Shown: positions 37,608 to 48,180, counted from the stretch's first letter. The stretch: 64,000 nt of DNA from Caprella mutica (GCA_947561585.1 CANNZV010001042.1:270318-334317), one strand, 5' to 3'. Numbers and translations: made by a program. Notes: generated from the letters alone by a model not told the origin.

Positions 37608-38012
37608 ATGCTCGTAAATAGTTCATGAAGTTCGTAAACAGTTCGTGATGCTCGTAAATAGTTCATGAAGTTCGTAAATAGTTCATAATGATCGTAAACA
37701 GTTCGTAAATAATTCGTGATGCTCGTAAATAAATTGTAATGTTCATAAATAATTCGTCAAGATCATAAACAGTTCGTAAAAAATTCGTAATGCTCGTAAA
37801 TAGTTCGTAATGTTCGTAAATAGTTTGTAGTGTTCGTAAATAGTTTGTAATGTTCGTAAATAGTTCGTAATGTTCGTAAATAGTTTGTAGTGTTCGTAAA
37901 TAGTTTGTAATGTTCGTAAATAGTTCGTAATGATTTTAAATTGTTCGTGCTGTTCGTAAATAGTTCATAATGATTTTAAATAGTTCGTAATGTTCGTAAT
38001 GTTCGTAAATAG
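37608..38012 (+). repeat. 20-bp minisatellite (GTTCGTAAATAGTTCGTAAT)n
   Basis: About 20 copies with GTTTGTAG/GTTTGTAA variants; the central part (37795-37925) shows a 60-bp higher-order period. Confidence 0.93.
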
Positions 38013-38654
38013 TTAATAGTCAAAGAAAAAATTCTCTGCTAGAAGCCAATATCTCAAAATACAGTTTTCTAATTTCATGATATTTTCAATTTTCACAAAA
38101 TAATTTGTCGCTGTGTACACAAAGCAATTGTAAAATATGTACAATTATTGAAATTAATTAAGTTTCTTTTGGGGAAACGTAAAATTAGTAAACTGTGAAA
38201 CATAATTAGGGAAACACTTTTATTTGAGAGTACATGCATCTTACATGCATCTTACATCAATAATGTAATAAGTCATTCACATGTTCATGATTAGGGTTGT
38301 GACAATGTGCTTTTGAAATCATAGATCCCAAGAATATCATAGACAGAACGAAATGAAATGCTATCGAATACTACAGTGTGGCGCAAAAAAAGGAAAACTC
38401 ATATTCAAATTAGTATATTTTACAAACTATTAAAGGTAGAATTTTTCTAAAATTGAAGTTTTATTCGTACAGTTTTTCTGCATCTTTCATGAAAATCTGT
38501 TAATCTTATGACTCAAATTAAGCATCCTGCAACGAATTGAAAAAATATAAATAAAAAGGGTTTGCGCGAGGACGAAAAACACAAAAAACTTCAGAATAGG
38601 TATAATTTATTTCCTTATGGTAGTAGGAAAAATTAAAAAAATGTTATTTTTCAT

Positions 38655-39169
38655 TCAATTAACGTTTTGTTTATTGACTGTTACATTCATGGAAATACTT
38701 CATCATCACCAATCACAATGTCTTCTCTAAAACTAGCATTTCTTTGCAGAAACCATCTTGAAAAATTTAGACTGTGATATAAATCAGTTCTAAAAGTTTA
38801 AGCCTTGAATGCTTTTTAAAAGGATGGTACTTCACATATAGTGTTTAACAATTCGGTGAAATGTGTCTTTAGTGATGTCTAAGCCATTCCTTCTGATTGA
38901 TATTTTTGGATTCTCAATAAATAGTTCATGAAAAAGAACACATGAAGATGTTTTCATGTGTTCGTTCTGTTCTCCTGCGACCTAATCGCTTTTTGTTCAA
39001 AATAAAGTAGTTTCTTCAGTCTTGAGCTTATTAATATAAGTCAATATGGTTTTAAAGTTGGTGGAAATCTTCCCTGAAAGCTATGTTCAAAGTGTGGTTG
39101 AATCTGCTTAAAGCTTCCAGTGTTTAAATAACTTGTCACAACAAAACTGTCTTCTTTTGAAAGCTGCAT
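38655..39169 (-). pseudogene. Mariner-type transposase, frameshifted and truncated
   Basis: From the ATG at 39169 the frame reads MQLSKEDSFVVTSYLNTGSF then KQIQPHFEHSFQGRFP, the helix-turn-helix N-terminus found in insect mariner transposases (DUF4817-like). After a frameshift another frame gives NKKRLGRRRTERTHENI, then pieces including KYHPFKKHSRLKLLE and FSRWFLQRNASFREDIVIGD. That last piece holds the first catalytic Asp region of the DDE/D nuclease (IGDE-like), followed by VTVNKQN. Stops interrupt all frames, and the C-terminal catalytic half is missing. Known role of the family: cut-and-paste transposition at TA. The match is from recognition of motifs, not a search. Confidence 0.82.
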
Positions 39170-39358
39170 TTTGAGGGTTTCGAATAGGAGATACAAATTA
39201 ACGGCGAACTGATTTTATTAAAGATATCAATTTTATATCAAACATCAATTCTCAAATGATAATTAAGGTTTTAATTGTGTTTTATTTGATACAGAAAATA
39301 ATACAATTTAATGTTTTTACATCCTTATGAAATGAATTATACCTATTGTGATTATTTT

Positions 39359-39856
39359 TTTTTTGTTTAAAAAGACAATATTTTTCCATCAAAAGCAAGA
39401 AGGATAAAATCTTTACAGAAGAGGAAATTCCTTCAGGAACTACGAGTGAGGGGTTGAGTTCCCCGAAGGGGTGGACCCGACCCTCTAAAACCTCTCCTTC
39501 GCGGCTGAGAGGATGCTGAAGGCATTCCCTCTCTGGATCGCAAGAGCCATTCGCTGTTGGAACCAGGCAGACTCCCTTGGATCATTCGTTGTCTCAACAA
39601 GGCGTCTACCTATGGACTTCATGATTAAGGAGGTCGTTCTACCGTACGCTCCTGTGGTCTCTATAGCAATTGGCTCAAATATGTATGCATCTCCAAGGGT
39701 TGAGTATTTCTGACGTTTACGGTTCTCCGCAGCCCCGGCAGCTGATCCGGCCTCAACTGCGGAATCATTGAGGTGTGTCTCGGCAAATGTGTCGACACAC
39801 GTGCAATCCAAAATCAGACTCTTTCCATTCATGTAAGGAAACACAGTTGTGTTTCT
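39359..39856 (-). mobile_element. 5'-truncated non-LTR retrotransposon insertion
   Basis: Flanked by a 17-bp direct repeat CCTATTGTGATTATTTT (39342-39358 and 39857-39873), consistent with target-primed insertion. The T-run after the left repeat represents the poly(A) tail of a minus-strand copy, and the right end is an abrupt 5' truncation inside coding sequence. Only the last 120-odd codons and a 3' UTR remain. It lies within the mariner at 38374-40074 and is younger than it. Confidence 0.82.
39485..39856 (-). pseudogene. C-terminal fragment of a non-LTR retrotransposon ORF
   Basis: The frame opens at the truncation point and runs to a stop at 39485 with no internal lesion. It reads GKSLILDCTCVDTFAETHL, AGSAAGAAENRKRQKYSTL, then FEPIAIETTGAYG and DPRESAWFQQRMALAIQRGN. 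Similar C-terminal tails occur in invertebrate non-LTR retrotransposon proteins. The order D...E...KRQKY looks like the PD-(D/E)XK core of a restriction-like endonuclease, but that is inference from motif spacing. Intact coding suggests the insertion is fairly recent. Confidence 0.65.
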
Positions 39857-40078
39857 CCTATTGTGATTATTTTGTATATTTCATCCCTTTCAAGCTCTTT
39901 TTAATTACCTTTTTTTAATTCACTGCATGAAGTTCAATTTTCGTTTAACTTTAACAGATTTTCATGATATATACAGAAAAAGTAATGGAGAAATTTTTTT
40001 TAGAAAATTTCTAACTTTAATAGTTTGTAAAATAAACTACTTTGAAAATGGGTTTCCTTTTTTTCGCTACCCTGTATA

Positions 40079-42148
40079 CTGTATGGGCCACAAAAAATTT
40101 TCCGCTTTTTCAAATATTTGTAAATCTTTAGCCAATGGACGAAAAAACTGTATCTTGGTCTTTATTTCTCCGCCTCTTTTTGTACTATTAACAAGTAAAA
40201 ACAATTTTAAACTGATGGACATAGTTTAAGAACAGGTAAGCAAAGAGTGGGGGTGATTATTTTTGTCATTGCGCAAAGGTTATTCTTAGGGTTCTCCACC
40301 CCGGTATATTCCACCCCAGGTATAATCCACCCCGGTAAATTCTACCCCTGTGACATTGCTCATTTGGGTTACAATAAAAACTCTTAGATTTTATTTTTAG
40401 ATGGCCCTTTGTTAAATAATTCGTACCGATGAAAAAAATAACTCAGACGATATCCTGAGACATTTAGACAATATTTAGAGGTAGCTCAAGTGAATTGAAA
40501 TTTTTTACCCTAATAAAATTACAAATATTATTATTATGGTAGTTTATTTCAAAGTTTAATGTGTTGAAAAACTAAATATTAATTCATTTTTAAAATAAAA
40601 CTGCACATGTGCTCCTACAACATGGTTGGATGAGGTGTTGAAAGGGTCGACTGGCAGAGACAACCCATTCATTGTTTTCGCTCTTTGCATATAAGTTGCT
40701 GTTTTGGATTCTAAGACCAAATTCCCCGTGATCAAGATCTCCCAATGTAAAAAAGGCAATAATCTGCTAGTCTTACAACTCTGTGCAATAATTCCCCCTC
40801 CTCATCAAAAACTAACTGATTGAAAAAAAACATGTAAAAAAGCCTTCGGTCAAAAACCACCACTCTTACAAGAGGTTAAAATACAAAATAAAAAATGAAA
40901 TAAATATAACAATAAATACAATATGACATCATATTACAATTAATATCGCTGTTGTGTTGGCGTTAGTAGAGAAAACCAACTTGAGATTGAAAATCTAAGT
41001 ACCTCAACTAATAAATGCTGTTTTGTCACATGTGTATTGAAAAATTTGAAGCTTGTGATTAGCCAGCAAAAGGTTTAATTTGATTCAGTGAAAATGCAAG
41101 TTACCTAGTATTACATATAATATTAATAAATGATTAATTTTAATAACTAAACAAACCTAACCCGTAAAGTGGGGTGGAATTTACCGGGGTGGAATATACC
41201 TAGGGTGGAATATACCAGGGTGGAATATACCGGTCACCATTCTTAGAGCTAACTCTGCGATTTTACTTACTAAAAGGCAGTTAATAAAAGGAAAAATATT
41301 ACAATGGTAGACAATATAATGCAGGGTGCTAGCACTTCTTCCTTGGAAACTATTTGAAAATAGAACAACTTCAGTGACATTGTGATCTCATTGAGGTTTT
41401 CACTCTCGATATTAGTTCTTCGCTTGTTCATTGTATGGTTAAGGCCTGTTTCACACAAGCATTTTTAACAGCGCGGAAAAAGGCCTATAAAAAGCTCTTC
41501 TTAAAAAGTGTTCACACTTGCGTTTTTATCGCTGAAGTAAAAATTTAATGTGATTTTTCCATCAGCGAGAGAAAAAAACACGTTTTAAGAAGATCCTTCT
41601 TCCGCGCTGTTAAAAATGCAAGTGTGAAACGGGCCTTAACCATGCAATGAAAGAACGAAGAACGAATATTCAGAGTGAAAACTTCAATGTGAAGTTGTTC
41701 TATTTCCAATTAGTGTCCTACAAGGAAGAAGTGTAAAAACCCTTTATTATACTGTCTACCATTATAATTTTTTTCCTTTTATTCACTGCCTTTTAGTAGG
41801 TAAAATAACAGAGTTAGCTCTAACAATAACCTTTGCGCAAAATTTGTTCGAAATTCGAATAACTCGTTTTCTATAGGTCGAATCGAAAAAATGTCACGAC
41901 ACAAAAACATCTTAGAATTCATTTTATATGTGTGAACGAAGTTTCACAACCGTAGCTTCAATAGTAAAAAACTTTTGAAAATCTGGGAACGGTGCCCTTA
42001 AACTATGTCCATCAGTTCAAAAATGTTTTTATCTGTTAATAGTACAATAAGAGGCAGAGAAAAAGAGATCAAGATACAGTTTTTTCATCCATTGGCTAAA
42101 GATCTACAAGTATTTGAAGAAACGGAAACATTTTTGTGGCCCTTACTG
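40079..42148. mobile_element. 2-kb palindromic TA-target element
   Basis: Arms mirror each other almost end to end. Left CTGTATGGGCCACAAAAAAT matches right (inverted) CAGTAAGGGCCACAAAAATG. Further in, TAGCCAATGGACGAAAAAAC mirrors TAGCCAATGGATGAAAAAAC, and AGAGCTAACTCTG mirrors its complement at about 41808. TA flanks are at 40077-40078 and 42149-42150. The left arm is split by the 949-bp element at 40290-41238; without it the arms are over 400 bp. The centre (41441-41637) resembles the MITE at 33958. Open frames at 39927-40229 and 42005-42397 only run through the arms. Confidence 0.82.
40290..41238. mobile_element. 949-bp GGT...ACC element, 8-bp target duplication
   Basis: Begins GGTTCTCCACCCCGGTATAT and ends, inverted, GGTGACCGGTATATTCCACC. 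Each end has four units of about 15-16 bp of the form GGTATATTCCACCCC. The duplication ATTCTTAG is perfect (40282-40289 and 41239-41246). The opposite arm of the host palindrome (about 41803-41833) preserves the uninterrupted site ATTGTTAG, proving the insertion boundaries. Internal sequence is AT-rich with short frames only (40556-40759 -, no domain). The 8-bp duplication fits hAT, P, Merlin, MULE or similar; I cannot choose. Confidence 0.85.
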
Positions 42149-42439
42149 TATACCACTGGTTTAGAACGATTCAATACTGTTTTATTCTATCCGTCCATTA
42201 TATTTTCGAGATCTGTGATTTTAAAAGCATATTGTGCCAGTCCTGTTCATGATCAATTAACTAGAGGCCACAGAAATCTGACTATTCCCCGTTTTCTCAA
42301 ATCTAAGCGTGAAATAAGTGTTGACCTGAAACTCTGGAATGCCAGCAGATGGCAAAAATTCGAATTCTCTCTTAACTTTCCAAGGGCCCATCAATAGAAG
42401 GATGATTTTCATCAACATTTATAATTATCTAAATTCAAC

Positions 42440-42548
42440 ATTGAAGGTTTTTTCAGGTTTCAAGATTTCGAATAGAAAGATTTCCATTCATCGTCAGGAC
42501 AAGAAGTGGTAGAGGCTTAACAATGAATTTTATGACCAAATATATTGT
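42440..42548 (+). repeat. Third copy of the TTCATCGTCAGG family
   Basis: TTTTTTCAGGTTTCAAGATT, CCATTCATCGTCAGGACAAG and GAATTTTATGACCAAAT align with 32795-32905 in the same orientation and with 33535-33600 inverted. Confidence 0.6.
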
Positions 42549-42649
42549 CTGTTGGATACCACCTTCCTATTTGAACTATCTATCTTATAGTTAGTATTGT
42601 ATAATGTACAATATTTTATTAGCACCGAGCTATTGCTGACAGCAATAAC

Positions 42650-43528
42650 TGGTTTGCTATAACTAGTTTGCTATAACTATAACTGGTTTACTATAACTAT
42701 ATAACTGGTTTGCTATAACTATAACTGGTTTGCTATAACTAGTTTGCTATAACTATAACTGGTTTACTATAACTATATAACTGGTTTGCTATAACTATAA
42801 CTGGTTTGCTATAACTATAACTGGTTTGCTATAACTATAAAAGGTTTGCTATAACTATAACTGGTTTGCTATAACTATATAACTGGTTTGCTATAACTAT
42901 AACTGGTTTGCTATAACTTTTACTGGTTTGCTATAACTATAACTGGTTTGCTATAACTATAACTGGTTTGCTATAACAATAACTGGATTGCTATAACTAT
43001 AACTGGTTTGCTATAACTATAACTGGTTTGCTATAACTATAACTGGTTTGCTATAACTATAACTGGTTTGCTATAACTATAACTGGATTGCTATAACTAT
43101 AACTGGTTTGCTATAACTATAACTGGTTTGCTATAACTATAACTGGTTTGCTATAACAATAACTGGTTTGCTATAACTATAACTGGTTTGCTATAACTAT
43201 AACTGGTTTGCTATAACTATTACTGGTTTGCTATAACAATAACTGGTGTGCTATAACAATAACTGGTTTACTATAACAATAACTGGTTTACCATAACAAT
43301 AACTGGTATACTATAACAATAACTGGTTTACCATAACAATAACTGGTTTGCCATAACAATAACTGGTTTACTATAACAATAACTGGTTTACTATAACAAT
43401 AACTGGTTTACTATAACAATAACTGGTTTGCCATAACTATAACTGGTTTACTATAACAATAACTGGTTTACTATAACAATAACTGGTTTACTATAGCAAT
43501 AACTGGTTTACTATAACAATAACTATTC
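42650..43528 (+). repeat. 20-bp minisatellite with a variant gradient, about 43 copies
   Basis: The left two thirds use CTATAACTATAACTGGTTTG. The right third uses CTATAACAATAACTGGTTTA, with mixed units between (about 43150-43260). The extreme left has longer CTATAACTATATAACTGG variants. Confidence 0.95.
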
Positions 43529-44149
43529 GTAATTCAATTTACAAATGGTTAGATGAGTTTTTTTCTAATTCTCATATCCTAATCATTTTAATTCGTATCA
43601 TCTAAGATAACCCAATGAGAAATTAGCAGAAAATTTGTTATATTTAAAATAACTGAAACAGTTACAGTTATTAAATGAAAACAAATTACTGCAATATTAG
43701 AATTTTATTGATAATGAATAAGAATTTTATTACTGATATATGAAAAACATTGATTTATGGAACATTTTATACTAAATTACGAAAATATGGTTAATCTTGT
43801 TTAATTTATTTTGTATAACTTAATTTCTATAATGGAACACAACATTAAGGAATAGTGAAGTGACTTCCTCCACTTTGTTTCAAATAGTTTCATTTCAAGA
43901 CGTCAATTTAATGTTCCAGTTTCACCCTATACAGAAACGTGACACGTGAAGAACCTCTACAAGTATATTTTAGTGTCTAGATTAATGCAGTTAATATTAC
44001 GCATCATATTACTGTAAACCTCTTAAAATTTCTATATGCTTTTAAAAAATTTAATTATCAATATAACCTACAATAACCGATGTAATGTACTTCGTAGTGT
44101 ACTTGCTAATCGTCCATCGTTAGATTGGTAGTAGTAATCTAAGTAGACT
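43529..44149. other. AT-rich spacer
   Basis: Nothing recognised. Confidence 0.5.
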
Positions 44150-44154
44150 TACTT

Positions 44155-45193
44155 AAGTGCATCACACTGCAATGCTGAGACACTAAAGTGTATCACACTG
44201 CAATGCTGAGACACTAAAGTGCATCACACTGCAATGCTGAGACACTTAAGTGCATCACACTGAAATGCTGAGACACTTAAGTGCATCACACTGCAATGCT
44301 GAGACACTTAAGTGCATCACACTGCAATGCTGAGACACTTAAGTGCATCACACTGCAATGCTAAGACACTAAAGTGCATCACACTGCAATGCTGAGACAC
44401 TAAAGTGCATCACACTGCAATGCTGAGACACTAAAGTGCATCACACTGCAATGCTGAGACACTTAAGTGCATCACACTGCAATGCTGTGACACTAAAGTG
44501 CATCACACTGCAATGCTGTGACACTAGAGTGCATCACACTGCAATGCTGAGACACTAAAGTGCATCACACTGCAATGCTGAGACGCTAAAGTGCATCACA
44601 CTGCAATGCTAAGACACTAAAGTACATCACACTGCAATGCTGAGACACTAAAGTGCATCACACTGCAATGCTGAGACGCTAAAGTGCATCACACTGCAAT
44701 GCTGAGACACTGAAGTGCATCACACTGCAATGCTGAGACACTAAAGTGCATCACACTGCAATGCTGAGACACTAAAGTGCATCACACTGCAATGCTGAGA
44801 CACTAAAGTGCATCACACTGCAATGCTAAGACACTAAAGTGCATCACACTGCATTGCTGAGACACTAAAGTGCATCACACTGCAATGCTGAGACACTAAA
44901 GTGCATCACACTGCAATGCTGAGACACTGAAGTGCATCACACTGCAATGCTGAGACACTAAAGTGCATCACACTGCAATGCTGAGACACTAAAGTGCATC
45001 ACACTGCAATGCTGAGACACTAAAGTGCATCACACTGCAATGCTAAGACACTAAAGTGCATCACACTGCATTGCTGAGACACTAAAGTGCATCACACTGC
45101 AATGCTGAGACACTAAAGTGCATCACACTGCAATGCTGAGACACTTAAGTGCATCACACTGCAATGCTGAGACACTAAAGTGCATCACACTGA
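44155..45193 (+). repeat. 31-bp satellite, about 33 copies
   Basis: The unit is CACTAAAGTGCATCACACTG plus CAATGCTGAGA. Marker variants (CATTGCTGAGAC at 44851 and 45068; GACACTGAAGTG at about 44707 and 44924) repeat at 217 bp, which is seven monomers, revealing a segmental block duplication. Confidence 0.96.
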
Positions 45194-45279
45194 CAGTTTT
45201 TGAAACAAACACCAGACAGTCTGAGATGATTTTTCTGAGTTCATCTCTCCCAATTTCTATCGGATATCATCACATTAAA

Positions 45280-46055
45280 ATATAGGGTGTGACAAAATCG
45301 AGTTAACAAACTTTATGGTATATATGTATTAAGATTCGAAGGGACAACTTTGATTTCAAAAATTATAATTTTAAGGTTAATTTGAAGCAAACTGTACAGT
45401 TTACCATTTATTTGATATACGTAACTCTTATTACGAACTGAAGATTTCAGTCTAGGAACAAATATACCGCAATTGACACGCCAAATATCTTTGTCTAAGA
45501 AAATGATATGTTCCTTTGATTCCAGGTTTTGAATCAATTTGGGGCAATGCGATAGTGCTGAAACCTGTTGGAGACTCTTTGGTGAAACCTTAAAATAAAC
45601 TTGAGCCCATTTATAACAATATCAATTCCTGAAAGAGAGAGACGTACTGTTCTGTATACAAATTGACCCCAAAAGTCACAAATACTAGGGGAGATCTTCC
45701 AGTCGAAGCCCAAACCATCAAAGACTACATTTTGATATCTCGTCACATTGCTACCCTCGGTTGAACTTGAGGAAGTCCAAACTCTATCATTCTGATAGTT
45801 CACTACTTTTGGAATGTCAATTTCTTCTCATCTGAGAACACTGAGTTATGAAGCGTGCCTTCAGCTATCTCATTCAGGATGTTAGTAAGATTATGAGGTT
45901 TCAGAATAAATTTGTTAGCTGTAAAAAAAAATAAAGATTAAAAATACTCCATTTGAATAGTTGAATTAACCCAGAAAATTTCAAATTTGTATATTAGTAA
46001 CAAATTTTTTTTTAGGGAGACGGTTCCCTTACTCTGAAATATCCTGTAATACACA
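45280..46055 (-). mobile_element. Decayed Tc1/mariner-type element
   Basis: A left-end ATAGGGTGTGACAAAATCGA and, inverted from the right, TTACAGGATATTTCAGAGTA resemble mariner termini (ACAGGGTGTTTCA-like) and bound transposase remnants on the minus strand. The length (about 0.8 kb) is below the usual 1.2-1.4 kb, so it is internally deleted. The end positions are approximate. Confidence 0.6.
45313..45910 (-). pseudogene. Tc1/mariner transposase remnant
   Basis: From about 45910 the minus strand reads NILNEIAEGTLHNSVFSDEK, containing the SDEK motif with the first catalytic Asp. A one-base frameshift leads into IDIPKVVNYQNDRVWTSSSS, the QNDRVW block that follows SDEK in many Tc1/mariner transposases. 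Downstream TRYQ and FDWKISP keep partial similarity before the frame becomes unrecognisable. A stop and second frame (45313-45537) follow. The second and third catalytic Asp regions were not found. Non-functional. Confidence 0.7.
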
Positions 46056-46854
46056 ATAAATTTACCATTTACATTGTGTGGCGCATTTAAATATACATGT
46101 TCTAAATCAAGTACAATTATTCAGGTTCTTTATTGATCAGTTAATATAAAGGGATTAATAAACATCTTCATCTCCCTATATCAAGTTAAATAAATAACAG
46201 CCTAATTTTTCGTTTGAAATATTAACTTAATTAAGTTCTTGATGAAGAAAAATGTCTGGAAACTTCATCAGTTGAGTAAATATTTGAGGCAGTACAGTTA
46301 AGTGTAGTTTCAAAATTAATATCAAACCTTCTTAAAATAATGAACAAATTTCTATAGAATTAACTATGATGAAATAATTTATTAAGTGTATGTTTCTACT
46401 GGTGTCCGGAAAACTGCCAGGCGGAAAACTGCCGGGCGGAAAACTGCCAGTCACTTAATTGGAGTTTGTGTATTTTTAGACTTTTAAGAAATATTATTTA
46501 GTTATAAACAAATTCTAAGAACATTTTAATTTATAAAAAACGGCGTTAGTCCTTCCTTGACGGGGTAAGGGAAATTCATTTTTACAGTAATTTCTATATA
46601 AATATAAGATTACTCAACATTCAAAGGAAAATAATATTTCAACAAAGCTACTTTATTAAACACACAGTTATTCAAACTACAGTACACATAAGGAAGTTAT
46701 AATTACCATTTTTAACTTATTTGCTATGGCACGTATATGTTAACAACATGTTAAGTTACGTATATAATCACTTGTTTTTAATTTTCTATTGAAGTCAGCA
46801 TTATAGCCTTTGGTTCAAATGCAAACGTTAATTATTCCCAGCGTACTGATTTGT

Positions 46855-46925
46855 GATTACAGGCATCCCCCGCTTTAGTTACCAAATCACGACTCAGTTT
46901 AGTTACCAAACGGTAACTAAAGCGA
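46855..46925. other. CAGGCATCCCCCGCTTTAG motif and a mirrored partner
   Basis: ACAGGCATCCCCCGCTTTAG (46859) has an imperfect inverted partner GTACAGGCAAGCCTCGCTTT when 52375-52395 is read on the minus strand. GTTACCAAACGGTAAC is an internal palindrome. These may be ends of another, decayed element. Confidence 0.35.
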
Positions 46926-47165
46926 ATAAAAGTAATAAGAAATTTATAATTGTCACTCCTTGATTATATATCTCATTTTCTATCAGTTATAGAAACAAAA
47001 TTTGTTTTAGAGTAATTAGAGTTCAACGTATATAAGCATATTATTAATAATATACAGTCTTTCATTGTTTGTGACTGTGATGAAAAAGTTTAAAGTCGTG
47101 CATTTATTAAATGTTTTAAAATTCATCCATAGCTTAACTCTCACTCAGTATAGGTGGGTAATTAA

Positions 47166-47334
47166 TAGGGTTGTGACAAAATACGTTTAAAATAATAGAT
47201 CCTGAAAACATTATAGACGGAGTGAATTAAAGACTATTTAATCTTTCTAAACCAGTGGTATATAGTATTCGATTTAATTTCGTCTATGATATTTCTAAGA
47301 TCTATGATTTTAAATGCATTTTGTTACAACCCTA
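47166..47334. mobile_element. Intact hAT MITE, 169 bp
   Basis: Ends TAGGGTTGTGACAAAATACG and, inverted, TAGGGTTGTAACAAAATGCA. The perfect 8-bp duplication GTAATTAA lies at 47158-47165 and 47335-47342. Subterminal ATAGATCxxxxxxATTATAGACG motifs are shared with copies at 38292-42245 and 52406-52542. No coding capacity. Confidence 0.92.
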
Positions 47335-47739
47335 GTAATTAATAGATACATAGATTTCTACAAGGTGTCCGACACTTTTGTTGCCAAACTTTAACATAAG
47401 GTAGCAGAAATAAACACTTTTTATTCTATGAAGGTATGGTCTAAAATGCTCAGTTAAAGAGTTACAAGGTTAGGAAAGTACAATATGTACACACAGAGAA
47501 AGGATTAGTTGAATCAAATCATATTTGATTTGTTTTGACTAAATTTTATGGTTTATCTGTGCGCCTACCTACGTGGTGAGTTGCAGGTACTATTTAATAT
47601 GAGTTAAATTGACGTTGGTTAAAACAACACATATGTGAGTTGATTATTTTTAATTCCCGATGGTCACAACAACTACCTGTGATAGTCAAAACTGCTCGTG
47701 ATGGTTGAACCAATTATATGTAATGGTTAAAACAACTAC

Positions 47740-48180
47740 AGAACAAGGTTACATCAACTACTTGTGTATGTTTCTCCAATCACTCCTATGTGTTATACCA
47801 ACTACTCGTGTAGGTTATACCAACTACTCGTGTAGGTTATACCAACTACTCGTGTAGGTTATACCAACTACTCGTGTAGGTTATACTAACTACTCGTGTA
47901 GGTTATACCAACTATTCGTGTAGGTTATACCAACTACTCGTGTAAGTTACATTAACTACTCGTATAGGTGATATCAACTACTCATGTAGGTTATATCAAC
48001 TACTCGTGTTGGTTATATCAACTACTCGTGTAGGTTATATCAACTACTCGTGTAGGTTATACCAACTACTCGTGTAGGTTATACCAACTACTCGTGTAGG
48101 TTATACTAACTACTCGTGTAGGTTATACCAACTATTCGTGTAGGTTATACCAACTACTCGTGTAGGTTACATTAACTATT
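47740..48180 (+). repeat. 22-bp minisatellite (GTGTAGGTTATACCAACTACTC)n
   Basis: About 19 copies. Diagnostic variants (TTATACTAAC, ACTATTCG) recur about 220 bp apart (47884 and 48104), indicating block duplication. Confidence 0.94.

Larger units (their letters stand above)
38374..40074 (-). mobile_element. Decayed mariner-like transposon
   Basis: Inverted terminal repeats of about 135 bp begin CAGTGTGGCGCAAAAAAAGG on the left and, read inverted, CAGGGTAGCGAAAAAAAGGA on the right. TA target duplications lie at 38372-38373 and 40075-40076. Inside, on the minus strand, is a broken transposase (38655-39169) lacking its C-terminal half. Between the transposase start and the right TIR a retrotransposon fragment has inserted (39359-39856). 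The element is non-functional. Confidence 0.88.
38292..42245. mobile_element. hAT MITE split by two later insertions
   Basis: The left half 38292-38373 (TAGGGTTGTGACAATGTGCT) and right half 42149-42245 (...CATATTGTGCCAGTCCTG) together match the intact MITE at 47166-47334. The 8-bp duplication TTCATGAT is perfect at 38284-38291 and 42246-42253, as for hAT elements. The break is at a TA where the elements at 38374-40074 and 40079-42148 sit side by side. Confidence 0.88.

Noticed and set aside
37078..37626. Possible exons in a less AT-rich stretch
   Set aside because: Frames are short and on opposite strands, with no domain; splice signals cannot be judged without transcripts.
39513..39713. 66-codon forward frame
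   Set aside because: Antisense shadow of the retrotransposon coding fragment.
39927..40229. 100-codon forward open frame
   Set aside because: Crosses the TIR of the mariner element and the start of the next element; chance frame.
42005..42397. 130-codon forward open frame
   Set aside because: Runs through the palindrome arm and into the hAT MITE half, so it is not a real gene.
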